Source of the DNA: Cochliopodium minus
Lineage: Eukaryota > Discosea > Himatismenida > Cochliopodiidae
Assembly: GCA_024220525.1 (NCBI GenBank)
Contig: JAMYWO010000311.1
Coordinates: 1-43,345, forward strand
Length of the DNA stretch: 43,345 nt
Direction of reading: 5' to 3'
The notes under the pieces were generated by a model. The model was not told where the DNA came from. It did no database searches and saw only the letters and a program-made list of their open reading frames with translations. The position numbers were made by a program, and so were the translations under genes. Positions 1 to 10,983 of this stretch are shown here, in pieces (position 1 is the first letter of the stretch; each line of letters opens with the position of its first letter).

Positions 1-124
1 AGAAAATATTAAAAACAAAAAACAAAATCTAAAATATTCAAAAAATAAATTTAAATTTAAAGATAAAACAAAAAAAAATAAAAATTTGAAAATTTGAAAA
101 GAAAATAGAAAAAAAAAAGTTTAC
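1..124 (-). repeat. Intron 7 block shared with copy B (40072-40192)
   Basis: Bases 1-124 match 40072-40192 almost base for base, apart from a few homopolymer-length changes near 90-115. The adjoining exon 7 sequences differ at many codons. See finding on gene conversion. Confidence 0.9.
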
Positions 125-2271
125 AAGAACCAGGCTTGATTTTCAAGGTTTTATTGTAACCAAGACAATAAGTGGCAATAGGAAACCCTGTCTCAGTTTG
201 CCAGTATTGATCCACAATGTGTTTGTTGAGGTGAGAACCAGACCATTCTACAATAGAAGAATCTAAAAAATAAAAAATAATAAAATAAAAAATAAAAAAT
301 AAAAATATAAAACATAATAAAAAAAAATAATAAAAAAATTTTTTTACCAGCACGTTCCCCGATCAAAAAAATACTTTTTAGACTGGAAATATCGTACTTC
401 TTAATAAATTCTCCGTTAGGATCTTCTTTTCTTATTGCCCTCATTGCAGTAGGAGCAGAAGTCATTGTGTGAACTTTATAATCCTCAACAACTCTCCAAA
501 AAGCTCCTGCGTCAGGTGTGCCAATAGGCTAACAAGAAAGGAAAAAGGATTTAAAAATTTTATGAAGATAACAAAAAAAATAATCAAAAACTCAAATATT
601 TGAAAAAACAAAATTTCTTTTAAGATTAAATAAAAAAATATTAAAAAGAAAAAAACCTCAAATTATGAATAAAAATTAAAAAAAAAAAATTTTTTTTTAC
701 CTTTCCCTCATACATAACTGTCGTACAACCACCCAACAAAGGACCATAAATCATGTAGCTGTGCCCAACAACCCAACCGATATCACTAGAAGCCCAAAAG
801 ACATCACCAGGCTTGCAATCAAAGACAGCAGGGACAGACCACTTCAAAGAAACACAAGCACCTGCAGTGTCTCTCACTACGCCCTTTGGATCTCCTGTTG
901 TGCCCGATGTGTAGAGGATGTAGAGAGGATGATTGGAATCGACGGGAACACATCCTTCCATTTTTGGGATGGATGAGTCTTGGGAGAGGAGCTTCCAGTC
1001 GTAGTCTCCCTTTCCCATTTCCACTTTGAAGTTGAGCTCTTCTCTGTTCAAGATAATGCATTTCTCAGGTTTGTGGGATGACAAGTTGATTGCTTTATCG
1101 AGAATAGGCTAAATGAATTAAAAAGAAAAGTTAAATTAATAGGTATTTTACTAAGATTTTGTGAATATGTTAATTGTATAGGTGAAAGAATTATAATTGG
1201 TGGAAGTAAATTTTGTTTATATTTTTTCAAATTTTTTTTTTTACCTTGTAATGTATTTCTCCTTTTGGTTCGACACTTCCAGAGCATGAAATCACGAATT
1301 TTGCTTCACTGTGTTGGATTCTTTGTGCGAGTTGTTCAGGTGCAAACCCTCCGAACACGACGGAATGTACTGCTCCTATTCTTGCGCATGATAACATTGC
1401 TATTGCTGCTTCGGGGGAATTAGGCATACTTTCAAAAAAAAAAAAAAAGATTAATTCAAATTCAAATATTAAATGATTTATTAATTGCATATCTTGTTAA
1501 TGAATATAGAATATAGAAATATATGTTTGTTTTATCTTTAAATGGATAGATTTAACACTTGTAAAATCAAATGATGTTAAAATAATGTTGATTTTTGCTC
1601 AATTTATTATCAAAAGATCACAAATTTTTAATCATAATGATTATACTAACCACAAATTATGAATAAATAATAGATATGGTTGACTAATAATAACAAGTTT
1701 CTTCATTTTTTTACTAGATAACTGCTCTATCTCCTTTTCTCAAGCCCATTTTATATAATACACCTGAAAATTTCTTCACTTCTTCCAATAATTGACTGTA
1801 TGTTAATTGCTTCTTTGTATTCTATAATTTTTATCAAAGTTTAATTTCAAATATCTTATAAAAATCGTTGTTTTATCTCTTACTGTCACAGGTGAATCGA
1901 AAATGATAGCATTTTGATTTCCTTTTCCTTCTTCCACATGTTTGTCCAATGCATTAAAACATGCATTCATAATCCCACCTTTGAACCATTTATAATATGG
2001 TGGATTGGTTTTATCCAATACTTCTTCATATCCTTTGAACCTATTACAATAAATTTTTTTTTATTTTTATTTATTTGATTTTTTTCAAAAATTTTTTTTA
2101 CCATGAAACTGATTCAGATTGTTGTTTCCAAAATGCTTCTTGATTCTTTATTGAAAATTTGTAATCATTCAAGTAATGTTCTGAAACATATTTCAGTTTT
2201 TCTTTGTCAATTCTACTGAAGTAAAGTCTCTTATTATGATATTTATGGATCTTCTTAAAATTTAATTTCAT
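125..2271 (-). CDS. Propionyl/acetyl-CoA synthetase copy A (ACSS3/PrpE type), 3' end outside window
   Basis: AMP-forming acyl-CoA ligase that activates propionate or acetate with ATP and CoA. Seven exons are readable on the minus strand: 2271-2102, 2040-1884, 1821-1715, 1428-1245, 1108-701, 528-348 and 262-125, all with GT-AG borders and matching phase. Diagnostic motifs are [11 protein letters not shown] (nucleotide-binding loop, exon 5), the PrpE-like block [13 protein letters not shown], and [10 protein letters not shown] (exon 7). The last exons, which would carry the GHR hinge and the catalytic lysine of PKTKSGK, lie beyond base 1. The start ATG at 2271 aligns with that of copy B. The N-terminus is basic and lacks acidic residues at first, so a mitochondrial presequence is possible (inference). 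Exons 4-5 are nearly identical to copy B, whereas exons 1, 2, 6 and 7 have diverged clearly. Choice between propionate and acetate is not settled by sequence. Confidence 0.93.
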
Positions 2272-2541
2272 TGTTTTTCTTTTGTTTTGTTTTTTTCTTT
2301 TTTTTTCTTTTTTTTACTTTTTATTCTTTTCTTTTCCAAAAGATGAATTTCAAAAAACTTCCTCTCTTTTTTAAAAAATGATTGCAATTTCACTGAAAAA
2401 ATAAAAATTAAAAAATTAAAAAATTTAAAACTTCCTGATTCTCACAAATGAAAATTAAAAGAGGAAATATGAATGATTTAAAAAACAAAACAATAATTTC
2501 CTCCATTAAAAAGATTGTTTAAAAATAAAATTTGGGAAGTT
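2272..2541 (-). promoter_or_regulatory. Gap upstream of acyl-CoA synthetase A
   Basis: AT-rich spacer with long T tracts and no coding signal. The minus strand carries AGAGGAAGTTT at about 2355-2366, roughly 85 bp before the ATG. The same sequence sits about 86 bp before the ATG of copy B (42642-42652). This shared spacing in otherwise diverged flanks makes it a candidate promoter element; no factor is assigned. Confidence 0.3.
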
Positions 2542-4779
2542 TTAATATTGAATCAAATTATCCATTAACTTAAATATAAGCGCTTTGGGTAATTTTGAAA
2601 GATTGGGGCTGTATTTCCTGCAAATCAACAAAAGAAAGCACAAACTCTTAGCAACATCAGTGAAAAGATGAGAAGTGTTTTGATTAAAATTTGACTTTAC
2701 ATCTAAGTGTATCTGAAACATCCTGCACAAAAAAAAATATTGATTAAAAATTGAAAGAAGAGGAAAAAATGTTTTTACAAAGAACTTCTTTTGAAATCAT
2801 CCGCTCCAAAAACTAATTTTGGAAAAAAAAAAGAGATTAATTAATTTCATTTTTATTTAAAAACTTTTTATGATTTACTTTGAATACAATCTTTGAAAAT
2901 TTATAAAAAAAAAGGATTAAAAAAAAAAATTATCAAAATAAAAAATTATTTTTTTACATCCATCATGAAGCAAACATCTTAAATTTTTTTAAATGAAAAA
3001 AAAGTAAATTTAATTTTATGAAGGGAATAAAGGAGATTTTACGATTGTTGCTGACCTACAAATGGTTCGACTCCATTGGTGGGTACAATTCTCTTCCAAG
3101 GAAGAGGAAGGTTTTTGGAAGAATAATCGTCTAATGTAGATAGATCTATCCTATAAAAATAAACAAAAAAATGAATAATAAAAAAATAAAAATAAAAAAA
3201 AAAAAAATTTTTTTACGTGATATAACTGTTTTCGAATCCTGATTTGTAAGGATCATCTTAAAAATATAATTATTTTATTTTATTTAAAAATCATTATTTT
3301 TTTTTACATTCTAATTTCCATCCACAAAAAATCTTTGAAGAAAAAATAATTTGGTTTTTGAAAGAAAAACAAAAATGAGCACTTACATACCTATAAAAAA
3401 AATCATTCGTATTAAATTAGATGATTTAAAAATTTATATTTAAAAAAAAGTTTACATTCTTTCCTCAAAATAAATACCACTCCCAAAAACCAAACAAGGA
3501 ATTTCTAAATAAAAAATAAAAAAAAATAGATTATAAAAGGATAGAAAACTATTTTTTGAAGGAAAATCCTCACCAGGTAAAAAATTATAAGTTTCACATT
3601 TATCGAGAATAGTATCGTATCTGACGAAAACGTTTTGAGCTTTGATTGTTTGGCCTAAAAAAAGAATTTTTTAAAGTTTTAAAAAAAATATAATAATAAA
3701 AAAAAATTTTACCTCCAAACATATAAAAATATCTTTTCCCATCTTTTTCAAAAAAGAAATTTAATAATTTTTTTTGATAAAAATAATCTTTATTTACCAG
3801 TACAATATGACGCTCCTAAAAAATAAGTTTGCAATAAAAAAACATTTTATTACAAAATAAGAAAAAATAAACCATAAACACTGTTTTCCAAATGTGACTT
3901 TTTCTTCCAAGTAAAAGTGGGTAAGTCCAACTCATAAATATATTCGTTGATATTATCTTCAAAAGTCTATAAAAGATAAGAAAAGGATTAAAACATGGAG
4001 TCTTTTTTTTAAAAAAAAAAATTATTTACACATCCTCCACTAATGTAATATTTATCTCCGATTAGGCATGATGAAAACAAAGAAATTGCTCCTATTTATT
4101 TGAAATTTTGTAAAAAAAACAGGATAGATGAATATTTTGTGTTTAGTTAACCTGGTTTTTCTCCTTTATCTTTCTGTATTAATTTTCAAACAGAAATTTA
4201 TTTCTTCAAAAAATTAAAAAAATCATTTTTTTACAATCATCTCAAATGTCTTTGTTCCGAAATCATATCTTTCTATTGAATCATGTTTTCTGCTTTTTAT
4301 TTCTGCATCAACACCAAATACCAAATATCTACGTTTAAATATATAAAAATTAGTCTTATTTAAAGTCTTTTTCTTTTAAATCTAAGTTTCCTTACAATTG
4401 GTCTCTCCATATAAATGAACTTTGCTCTGATCTTATTTGTCCCATTTTCATGGGTACTTCCATCTCCCAATTTTTGGTCTTCAAATCAAAATACCAAAGA
4501 TCATTCATCCTTCCAAACTTTAATTTGGTTAGGATATCAATAATATGCACAAGTTAATTATAAATTTAATTTACTTCTGTTCTTCCTCCGTATATATAGA
4601 TTCTATTTTGATATAATTCAGCAGTATGTCCACATCTACCTAAATTTAATGGTATTTTTTTATTTCGAATGATTTAAATTTTGAATTTGATGAAGATTTT
4701 TACCAGGTATACTATTATTTTGTTTTATTTTCTCATATATCAACCAATTGTCACTTTCTTTTAACATCTTATTTCCCAT
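2542..4779 (-). CDS. Kelch-repeat beta-propeller protein, possibly with a C-terminal BTB-like region
   Basis: The start is ATG at 4779 (MGNKMLKESDNW). Fifteen short exons keep phase down to 3056: 4779-4704, 4639-4575, 4517-4396, 4328-4235, 4173-4152, 4091-4030, 3966-3873, 3815-3798, 3742-3713, 3654-3574, 3504-3456, 3390-3387, 3332-3308, 3256-3217 and 3150-3056. Kelch signatures recur: GHTAELYQNRIYIYGG, NDLWYFDLKTKNWE, SSCLIGDKYYISGG, YELDLPTFTW and YIFCGWKLE. This is the galactose-oxidase/kelch fold used for protein binding. If the last exon is read through, a stop occurs at 3039. Splicing instead to 2977-2958 gives DVCFMMD, which resembles a BTB strand, and open sequence runs to a stop at 2542 (62 residues, LLLICRKYSPNL). 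The order kelch then BTB would resemble LZTR1-type adaptors. The BTB part and its junctions are uncertain; the propeller is solid. Confidence 0.75.
3387..3390 (-). other. Predicted 4-nt micro-exon (GTAT) of the kelch gene
   Basis: These four bases lie between an acceptor (TTTTATAG) and a perfect GTAAGT donor. Including them alone restores phase and makes the kelch motif M-Y-I-F-C-G. Skipping them shifts the frame to a stop within a few codons. Retaining the 54-nt intron that follows is in frame but inserts 18 residues inside the motif. Confidence 0.6.
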
Positions 4780-5015
4780 GTTAAATTTAACGAATTATTT
4801 TTTTTTTTTATTATAATTTTTGCTGAAAATAAAAATATTATTTTTGTTAGTTTTTGCTTTTTCAAATTCACATTACTTGCTGAACCATTTGAAAAGATTG
4901 TTTTTCTGAATTTTTCTTTGATGTTCTTTTCTAAAAAAGAAATGAGGGAATATTTGAATAAGAAAAAATTATATTATTCAAAAAAAAAAAAAAAAATTTG
5001 GTTAGAAAGGGACAA
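4780..5015. promoter_or_regulatory. Divergent intergenic region between kelch and RasGAP genes
   Basis: A 236-bp spacer between two outward-facing start codons, made mostly of A and T runs. It must hold both promoters, but no specific element stands out. Confidence 0.4.
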
Positions 5016-8000
5016 ATGGATATTAACACATTAGGTTGGTTAATATCAAAAATAATATCAACGAAACAATATTAATTGAAAAATTTTTTGACCCCTAGAT
5101 ACAAATGCAAATCATGTAAATATAGTGATAGATCCATTGAAAGGGAATAGCCATAAAATATATATAGATTCATTACTTGCATTTGATTCAGTATGAGAAG
5201 CTTAATTTTAAAATTTTATTTATTTTTTTTTTGTCTTAACATTATTTTTGTTATTGAAGCTTTTAATCGTTGAAGATTTTTTGATTGTGAAAACATTATG
5301 TGCATTAGGGAAAGAAAATGAAGATGAAGATTTGGCGATATTGATATTAAAATTTTTGGAGTATCATATGAGATTACCTGATGTGATAAGATCATTGATC
5401 AGAGAAAGATTGTCCACAACAAATTTAGAATCTGAATTATTTAGAGAAGATAGGGCAGATACATGGCTTTTGAAGATGATAGGAAAAGAACATGGAGTAA
5501 CTTATATTAAACTCATTTTGAAACCTGTATTGCAAGCGGTATCTGATATGCCAAAGGCATTCGAGATATATGAGAACAAAATTGTAAATACTTTCTTTTT
5601 GGAATCCAATAGACAAAATTGTTTGAAATTGGTGAACCAGATATTAGATAGCTTGGATAATTCAGTTGATAAATTCCCTGTGTAAAAAAAAAAAAAATAT
5701 ATAATCCCTCTTTAAAAATATATAAAAAAAGAAATTCTCAACAATCATTCAATATAAAGCATATATCTTTGAATTTCATTTGAATATATTTATTCACATG
5801 AAATATTTGAAAATTATATACCCTATTACCCAAAATAGGATTTTTATTATTTTTATTTAATACATCATATAGGATTTTGATGGACCTTTTTGTATTAATA
5901 AGAGAGGAAACTGAAAGGAAATTTCCAAAGGCAGGTTATATTGCTGTTGGATGTTTCTTTTTTTTGAGATTTGTATGTCCATTTTTCACAGTACCAGAAA
6001 GCATAAATCTGATAGATGGTAAAAAAAAAACAATTTAATTGAAATTAATTTTTAAAAAATATCAAAAAAAAAAAGATGTTACACCTGATATAAGAAGAAC
6101 ATTAATTGTGTTGTCAAAAATATTGCAAAATCTTGCAAATGGATCATTTTTTAAAGAAATAGAGTTGGAACCTATCAATCAGTGGCTAGAGCAGAGAAAA
6201 TCATTCATACCAAAATTTTTCGATTCTATTTCACAACCGAAAGTAAATTTCAAGCAAGATCGTTTTAACAGTATTAGAGGAGTGAATGAAGCGATAAAAT
6301 CTCTGAGGAGAAGAAGAAAAGAAAAATCGGAGAATGTTAGAATGCAACTTTTAAAGGAGAAGCTTTATGAAGATAAGGTGGTTCAAAAGGTGGAGTCTCA
6401 AGAACGTGTGAGATCTTCTAATTCCATGGAAAATAATTTCAGTAATAGGAGGATGTCTGTAGGAGAGAGATCGGAGAGGTTTAGGTTGGAGATGATGTTG
6501 GAGAAGGAAGAACTGAAGAAGGAGGAAGAAATATTGGAAACCCCACCTAAACAATCTAAACAACCCGAAGTCAAAAAGGAATTTACTGAAGTCAAAAAGG
6601 AATTTGTGGACACTTTTGAGAATACAGACACTTCTAGCAATGAAGAAGGTGACTTTTCTTTTGAGGATTATGATACACAGAAGAGAAAGATCAGCCCCAA
6701 CAGAAACTCTATTCCTGTGCCAAAATCTCCTGTGGAAACCAAAAGACAGTTGTTGAACGACATGCAAAAAGAATACACAAACCAAAAGATATCTAATGTG
6801 TTGAATAGTTGGGCTGGTGACAAAAAAGTATCTCCCAAAAGAAGGGGAAGTGGAAACAAAGAGTCTAATTCTCCAAAGGGAGATTCAAGTCTCACCAATA
6901 AAACTTCTGCAGAGCTCAAAATTGACCTCAACAAACTCAATTCTAACAATTCTCCTAGTCCTAAACTTGTGGAAGGTTTGGTGGATCAGCCTATCACCCG
7001 TAAGAGTTTCTCTGGAGGAGGAAATAAAAAAACTGTGATTGGCTTGTTTAATAATTCTCCTGTCAATTCCAATTTAATACAAAGAACTAGCAACAGTAAC
7101 AATAACAGTTTTCTTCCTAACAACCAGGGAACTTCGAGTCCTTTACAAAGTAGAAACCAGGATTTAGATAAAAGTGATGAGGATGACAGCTCTTCTTCTA
7201 ATTCTAACACTCTCACTGAAGAAGTCTTTAAATCTGTTGCTCTTTATGATTTTACACATGACAAACCCAATATTTTAAATTTTAAAAAAGGGGATGAAAT
7301 TACCATACTGTATAAATCTACTCCTGCTTGGTAAACAACAAACTCTATTTTTTTATTGTTTTTTTTTTAAAAAATTATTAGGTGGGTTGCTTGTATTGAT
7401 GGTAAAAGAGGATATGTTCCTGCTTCATTTCTTCAAGTAGGAAAAGAGGAAAGAGGTCCTGAAATCAATTTTTTCACAACTAAAAAACCATCAGAAGTGG
7501 ATTGCAAAGTGGTGAGTCTTTTTGATTTCTCCATGGACAAAGAGAACTACCTTAGTTTTAAAAGAGGAGAAATAATCGAAGTGCTCAAAAAGGCAACAGA
7601 AAACTGGTGGTGGGCAAGCATAAACGGCAAAGGTGGGTACATACCTTCCAATTATGTTACTGAGTACACTGAAGAGTCCCTGGAAAATGCAAAGAAACCG
7701 TTGAGACCTTCACAACCAATATTAAAAGAAGAAGACAAAGATAAACCTAAAAGTAGAACTCCTGTTTTGTATCGACAAGACACTGAGGAAAGGATGTTTG
7801 AGATTGAAAGTGCCATTTCTCATTGGTCTGGCCCTTCCAACAAACCTTATGTCAACAAAGAAGGAGGGGAGGACAGTGAGATCCCTTCTCTTCCTCCTTT
7901 GCTCTCTCCTAGGTTGCTCACCTCCCCCTTTTTGTCTGATATCAATTTGACTACGCCCAAAACAAGGAGGACCATGGAGATCTCATCAGGGAGAAGATTC

Positions 8001-8330
8001 TCTGTTAGTTTCGACAAACAAAACAATTCAGGTATTCCTGCTCACCTTCGTACTCTCGCCATCATTTGTTCGAAAGTCATTTTGTTTGGTCAAAAACTTT
8101 CTGAGATGAAAAAATTACCCAAGGTCATTGAGATTGAGCACATTCTTTATTTCATCACCATGCTCACTCGTTCTCATCTCAAGAAGCCTTCCATCAAGAT
8201 CAAGACTCTTCCAAACAACAAGGATATCCCTGATGATGGTGCTCCTAATTATTATGAGATCTATGAGAAGGCTTATCTCCAACAGAAAATGAAATCCAAC
8301 CCTATTAACTCCAAAAATAATGTGAAATAA
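5016..8330 (+). CDS. RasGAP protein with two SH3 domains
   Basis: Six exons (5016-5034, 5099-5190, 5260-5681, 5873-6018, 6076-7330, 7382-8330) join in phase to a 960-residue protein ending at TAA. Residues about 20-300 form a Ras GTPase-activating domain: the LFREDRADTWLLK block (place of the LFRxNSxAxK arginine-finger loop region), GVTYIKLILKPVL, FLRFVCPFFTVPESI (family FLRFxxPAxxxP) and RRTLIVLSKILQNLAN. A long charged and Ser/Asn-rich linker follows. The first SH3 lies at about 610-662 (ALYDFTHD, split by the intron after TPAW, then GYVPASF) and the second at about 685-742 (SLFDFSMD, WWWAS, GYIPSNYV). The C-terminal 220 residues are unassigned. The expected role is to shut off a Ras-family GTPase at a site chosen by SH3 ligands. 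Exon 1 has a weak GTTGGT donor, so the first 6 residues are the least certain part. Confidence 0.9.
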
Positions 8331-8713
8331 ATAAAAAAAAAGTGAAAAATATTATAAGCTATAATTTAAATATTTCACCTCAATCATAGATGAGCAAAGA
8401 TCTCCACCCAAATTTAAAATTATAAAAAAAAAAAAACAAACATTTAGTTAATAACTCCTTAGTTATTTGAGATAAATTAACCTTTATTTTTAAACATATT
8501 TTGCTAATTTGTTTAGATTTTTTAATCTTAAAAACAAATTTATCTATTTTTTAAGATTAAAACAATGATAATTTGAATTTTCAAATATAAGAAAAGATCT
8601 CCATTCATTTAGTGATAAAGAATAAAAATATTACGATAATGATAAAAAAATAAAAAAAAAGGACGTGAAGAAAATTTCAAAAAAATAAGAAATTGCCTTA
8701 ATCTAAACTATAA
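8331..8713. other. Intergenic region, no gene seen
   Basis: 383 bp of A/T-rich sequence between the RasGAP stop and the next start codon. There is a short open stretch from an ATG near 8390 (MSKDLHPNLKL) ending after 11 codons. No RNA gene or repeat is visible. Confidence 0.5.
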
Positions 8714-9818
8714 ATGAGTGAATACACATTATCACTTGTAAATGCTCTGCTTCTTTTTTCATTTTTAACGGAAATATAATATATTTTGTTACAAATAATT
8801 GCAGAAAACCTCGATAGAAGGTGATTTGGAAAATATAAAGAGAAAATTTGAAGAAAGATATAATACCTTATGGATCTCAAGAAGAGAATTAATAGAACAA
8901 AACAAAGAAAATTTGATTGGAAGGTATATAAAAGAAATTTAGAAAAATATAGGGATAATATAAGATCAACATTCAAAGAAATTAAGAATTCTATAGATTA
9001 TAAAAGATGAAATAGATATTAATAAAATATTGATTAGTTCCAAAAATATATATTCATTTCTTTAAAATGAAATTAAATATATCTTAAGAAAATATCAACA
9101 TGTTTTTCTGCATCTGATCCATTCAAATTTTTTAAATTTAAAAATTCAATTTTTTTTCCATACAGCAAAGATACATGGAAGGAAATGATGCAACAGCTGA
9201 ATTTGGGGATAAAGATCAACTTCGAAGATCTAAAGGGAGTGATCCTCAAAGAAGAAAAAGATATGAAAAAAGTGGTTTTCAAAATGGCTGACGAAGATAA
9301 CAAAGGATACTTAAACGAAATTGATCTAAAGAAGCTCCTCGTTAAGATATCCCAGCTTAGAGTGATCACTATTAATCAAAAGAATAAGCTTTTTGAGGTT
9401 TCCGCTAATGAGAGCAAGCAGTTCGAGGCTGTGAGGACTCAGCTTGCTTCTGTTTTTCATGATCTTGGTGGTTCTCACGACATGGAGGAGTTGACAAAGA
9501 CTTTAAATGGAATCATATTTAAAGATGTATTTTTATTTATTTTTTTCTATTTAATATATTTTTATATTTTATTTTTATTATTTTTTTTTTTATTTTTTTA
9601 ATTATATTTTTGAATTTTTTATTATCTATTGTTCATTTTTATTTTTTTATTTATTTTTATTTTTATTTTTTTATTTTCAGGTGAAAGAATTAACTTTAGA
9701 GAGATTTGGGAAGGTCTTCGATGGGATCTCTTCTATTTTGAGTTGCATCTCCCTTTCTGTGATTCACAACGTGATCCATGCAACCACCGAAAAAAATGAG
9801 TTTACAACTTTTGAGTAA
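8714..9818 (+). CDS. Small EF-hand-like helical protein
   Basis: Four exons fit in phase (8714-8737, 8805-8923, 9166-9526, 9681-9818) and give 213 residues beginning MSEYTLSLKTSIEGD. One EF-hand-like loop is visible near residue 105: DEDNKGYLNEID, with Asp at positions 1, 3 and 12. It lies between amphipathic helices (VVFKMA before, LKKLLVKI after), so calcium binding is plausible but a single loop with Asp at position 12 is atypical. The rest is predicted mainly helical (Lys/Glu/Leu-rich). The third intron (9527-9680) is a dense T/A tract. A 75-nt stretch at about 8943-9017 is open in the right phase but has no donor, so it was left out. The gene follows the RasGAP gene on the same strand; no functional link can be shown. 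Confidence 0.65.
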
Positions 9819-10182
9819 AAAAAACAATTTAAAATAACTCAAAATTAATTTTAATTAAATTAAAAAATAAAAAATAAAAAAATAAAAAAAATAAAAAATA
9901 AAAAAAATAAAAAATAAAAAAATAAAAAAAATAAAAAATTAAAAAATAAAAATAAAAAATACTCTCCACACGTAACCAAGGTGAATGGTTGGTCTATTTC
10001 ANAATAAAAAATAAAAAATAAAAAATAAAAAATAAAAAATAAAAAATAAAAAATAAAAAATAAAAAATAAAAATAAAATATATTAAAAAATAAAAAATAA
10101 ATTTTAAAAAATGAAAAATATATTCAAAAATAAAAAATAAATTTTAAAAAAATGGAATTAAAAATTTTTTTTTTTTTGTAAC
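9819..10182. repeat. AAAAAAT-type microsatellite with one undetermined base
   Basis: Mostly iterations of AAAAAAT and AAAAT units on the plus strand. An N at 10002 sits beside a 41-nt non-repetitive island at 9961-10001. Outside the island nothing codes. The N and the repeat suggest an assembly join or a collapsed repeat. The GH30-type gene runs into this tract from the other side. Confidence 0.85.
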
Positions 10183-10983
10183 CTGAATAATTCAACATAT
10201 CTCACACCTCTTTTCCAAGCTTTTTTAGCCATTTCTCTTTGAAAAGAATCTTCGTTCCAATCAAAAGATTCGGAATTAGGATTGGAAGAATACCCATCGA
10301 CCCAGTATCCCTCCATCTTCCTACTGTCTTGTATGTTAGGAGAGTAGTCTATTTTTTGGAAGAGATAGGTTCTGTTGGAACATGCCCCTGCGTTGTATCT
10401 CGCTATGTTCAATCCCAACCCTGGAACTATTTCTGTATTACTTTCATTGATTTTTATATACACTTGGGGTTCTAGTGTAAACAATGCATCCGCTATTTTT
10501 TGTTAAATTTTTTTAATGAGCAAAAACTATCATGATTATTGAATGGATAGATCCATTTTGGGACATAAAATAAAATAATCTTTATTATTCTTTTATTTAA
10601 TTTATCCCTTCAATTATAGAAAAATTTTTTTACCCAAATCCTTTTTTTTTTTATAATGTATGATTTGATATTGAAATTGATTCGATAATTGAAATCTGAT
10701 TTACTTCTCTATTCCCAAATGCCTATTTCATGAATTCAAAATAAAATTTTTGAAATTTTTTTTTTGTTTACTTTTGCCCACCATGCTAAGGAAACACCAA
10801 ATCCTTGTTTGATAATAGAATTAATTGATGTCAATAATTTTGAATGAAATCTTAACCTTGCCATGGCACTGGATTGGATTTATTCTCTTCAAATTTCTTA
10901 ATTATTTCTTTAGAAGGGATGATGTGCATGGATAGGATCAAAATAAACATAAAAATGAATGATTTGACATTCAATTTACTCAT
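10183..10983 (-). CDS. Secreted GH30-type glycosidase (endo-beta-1,6-galactanase-like), 3' part missing
   Basis: The start is ATG at 10983, with a signal peptide (FIFMFILILSMHIIPS). Exons 10983-10857, 10803-10772, 10722-10705, 10641-10635 (7 nt) and 10492-10183 join in phase. The protein shows the N-terminal half of the GH30-related clan-A TIM barrel: GFGVSLAWWAK (family GWGTSLAWWA), REDLADALFT, GLGLNIARYNAGAC and RGVRYVELF. The family continues with S-N-S-P-P-W-W and two catalytic glutamates, all absent here because the gene enters the A/T repeat holding the N at 10002. The island at 9961-10001 reads NHSPWL in one minus-strand frame, like the next motif, but its phase does not match the donor at 10182. 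This is either a pseudogene or, more likely, an assembly casualty. Substrate would be a plant or fungal galactan-type polymer (family knowledge). Confidence 0.7.
10635..10641 (-). other. Predicted 7-nt micro-exon (GATTTGG) of the GH30-type gene
   Basis: Flanked by a T/A-rich acceptor ending AAAAG and a GTAAAA donor. It supplies the missing phase between exons 3 and 5 and completes REDLADALFT, a conserved block of the family. Without it exon 5 would be read in a frame that meets a stop after a few codons. Confidence 0.6.

Noticed and set aside
761-1061. Plus-strand frames opposite acyl-CoA synthetase exon 5, repeated at 40893-41213
   Set aside because: Shadows of a highly conserved coding exon. 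Their similarity in both copies is explained by the synthetase itself.
6351-7216. Long minus-strand open frames (up to 144 codons) opposite the RasGAP linker
   Set aside because: They are antisense to a well-supported exon, have low-complexity Ser/Leu/Phe content and no start context or splice partners.
8943-9017. Exon-like stretch (KYRDNIRSTFKEIKNS) between exons 2 and 3 of the EF-hand gene
   Set aside because: Good acceptor and phase, but no GT or GC donor before the stop. Joining the flanking exons directly keeps phase.
9850-10140. Possible CRISPR or satellite array
   Set aside because: Only A/T microsatellite units without spacers; the DNA is eukaryotic.
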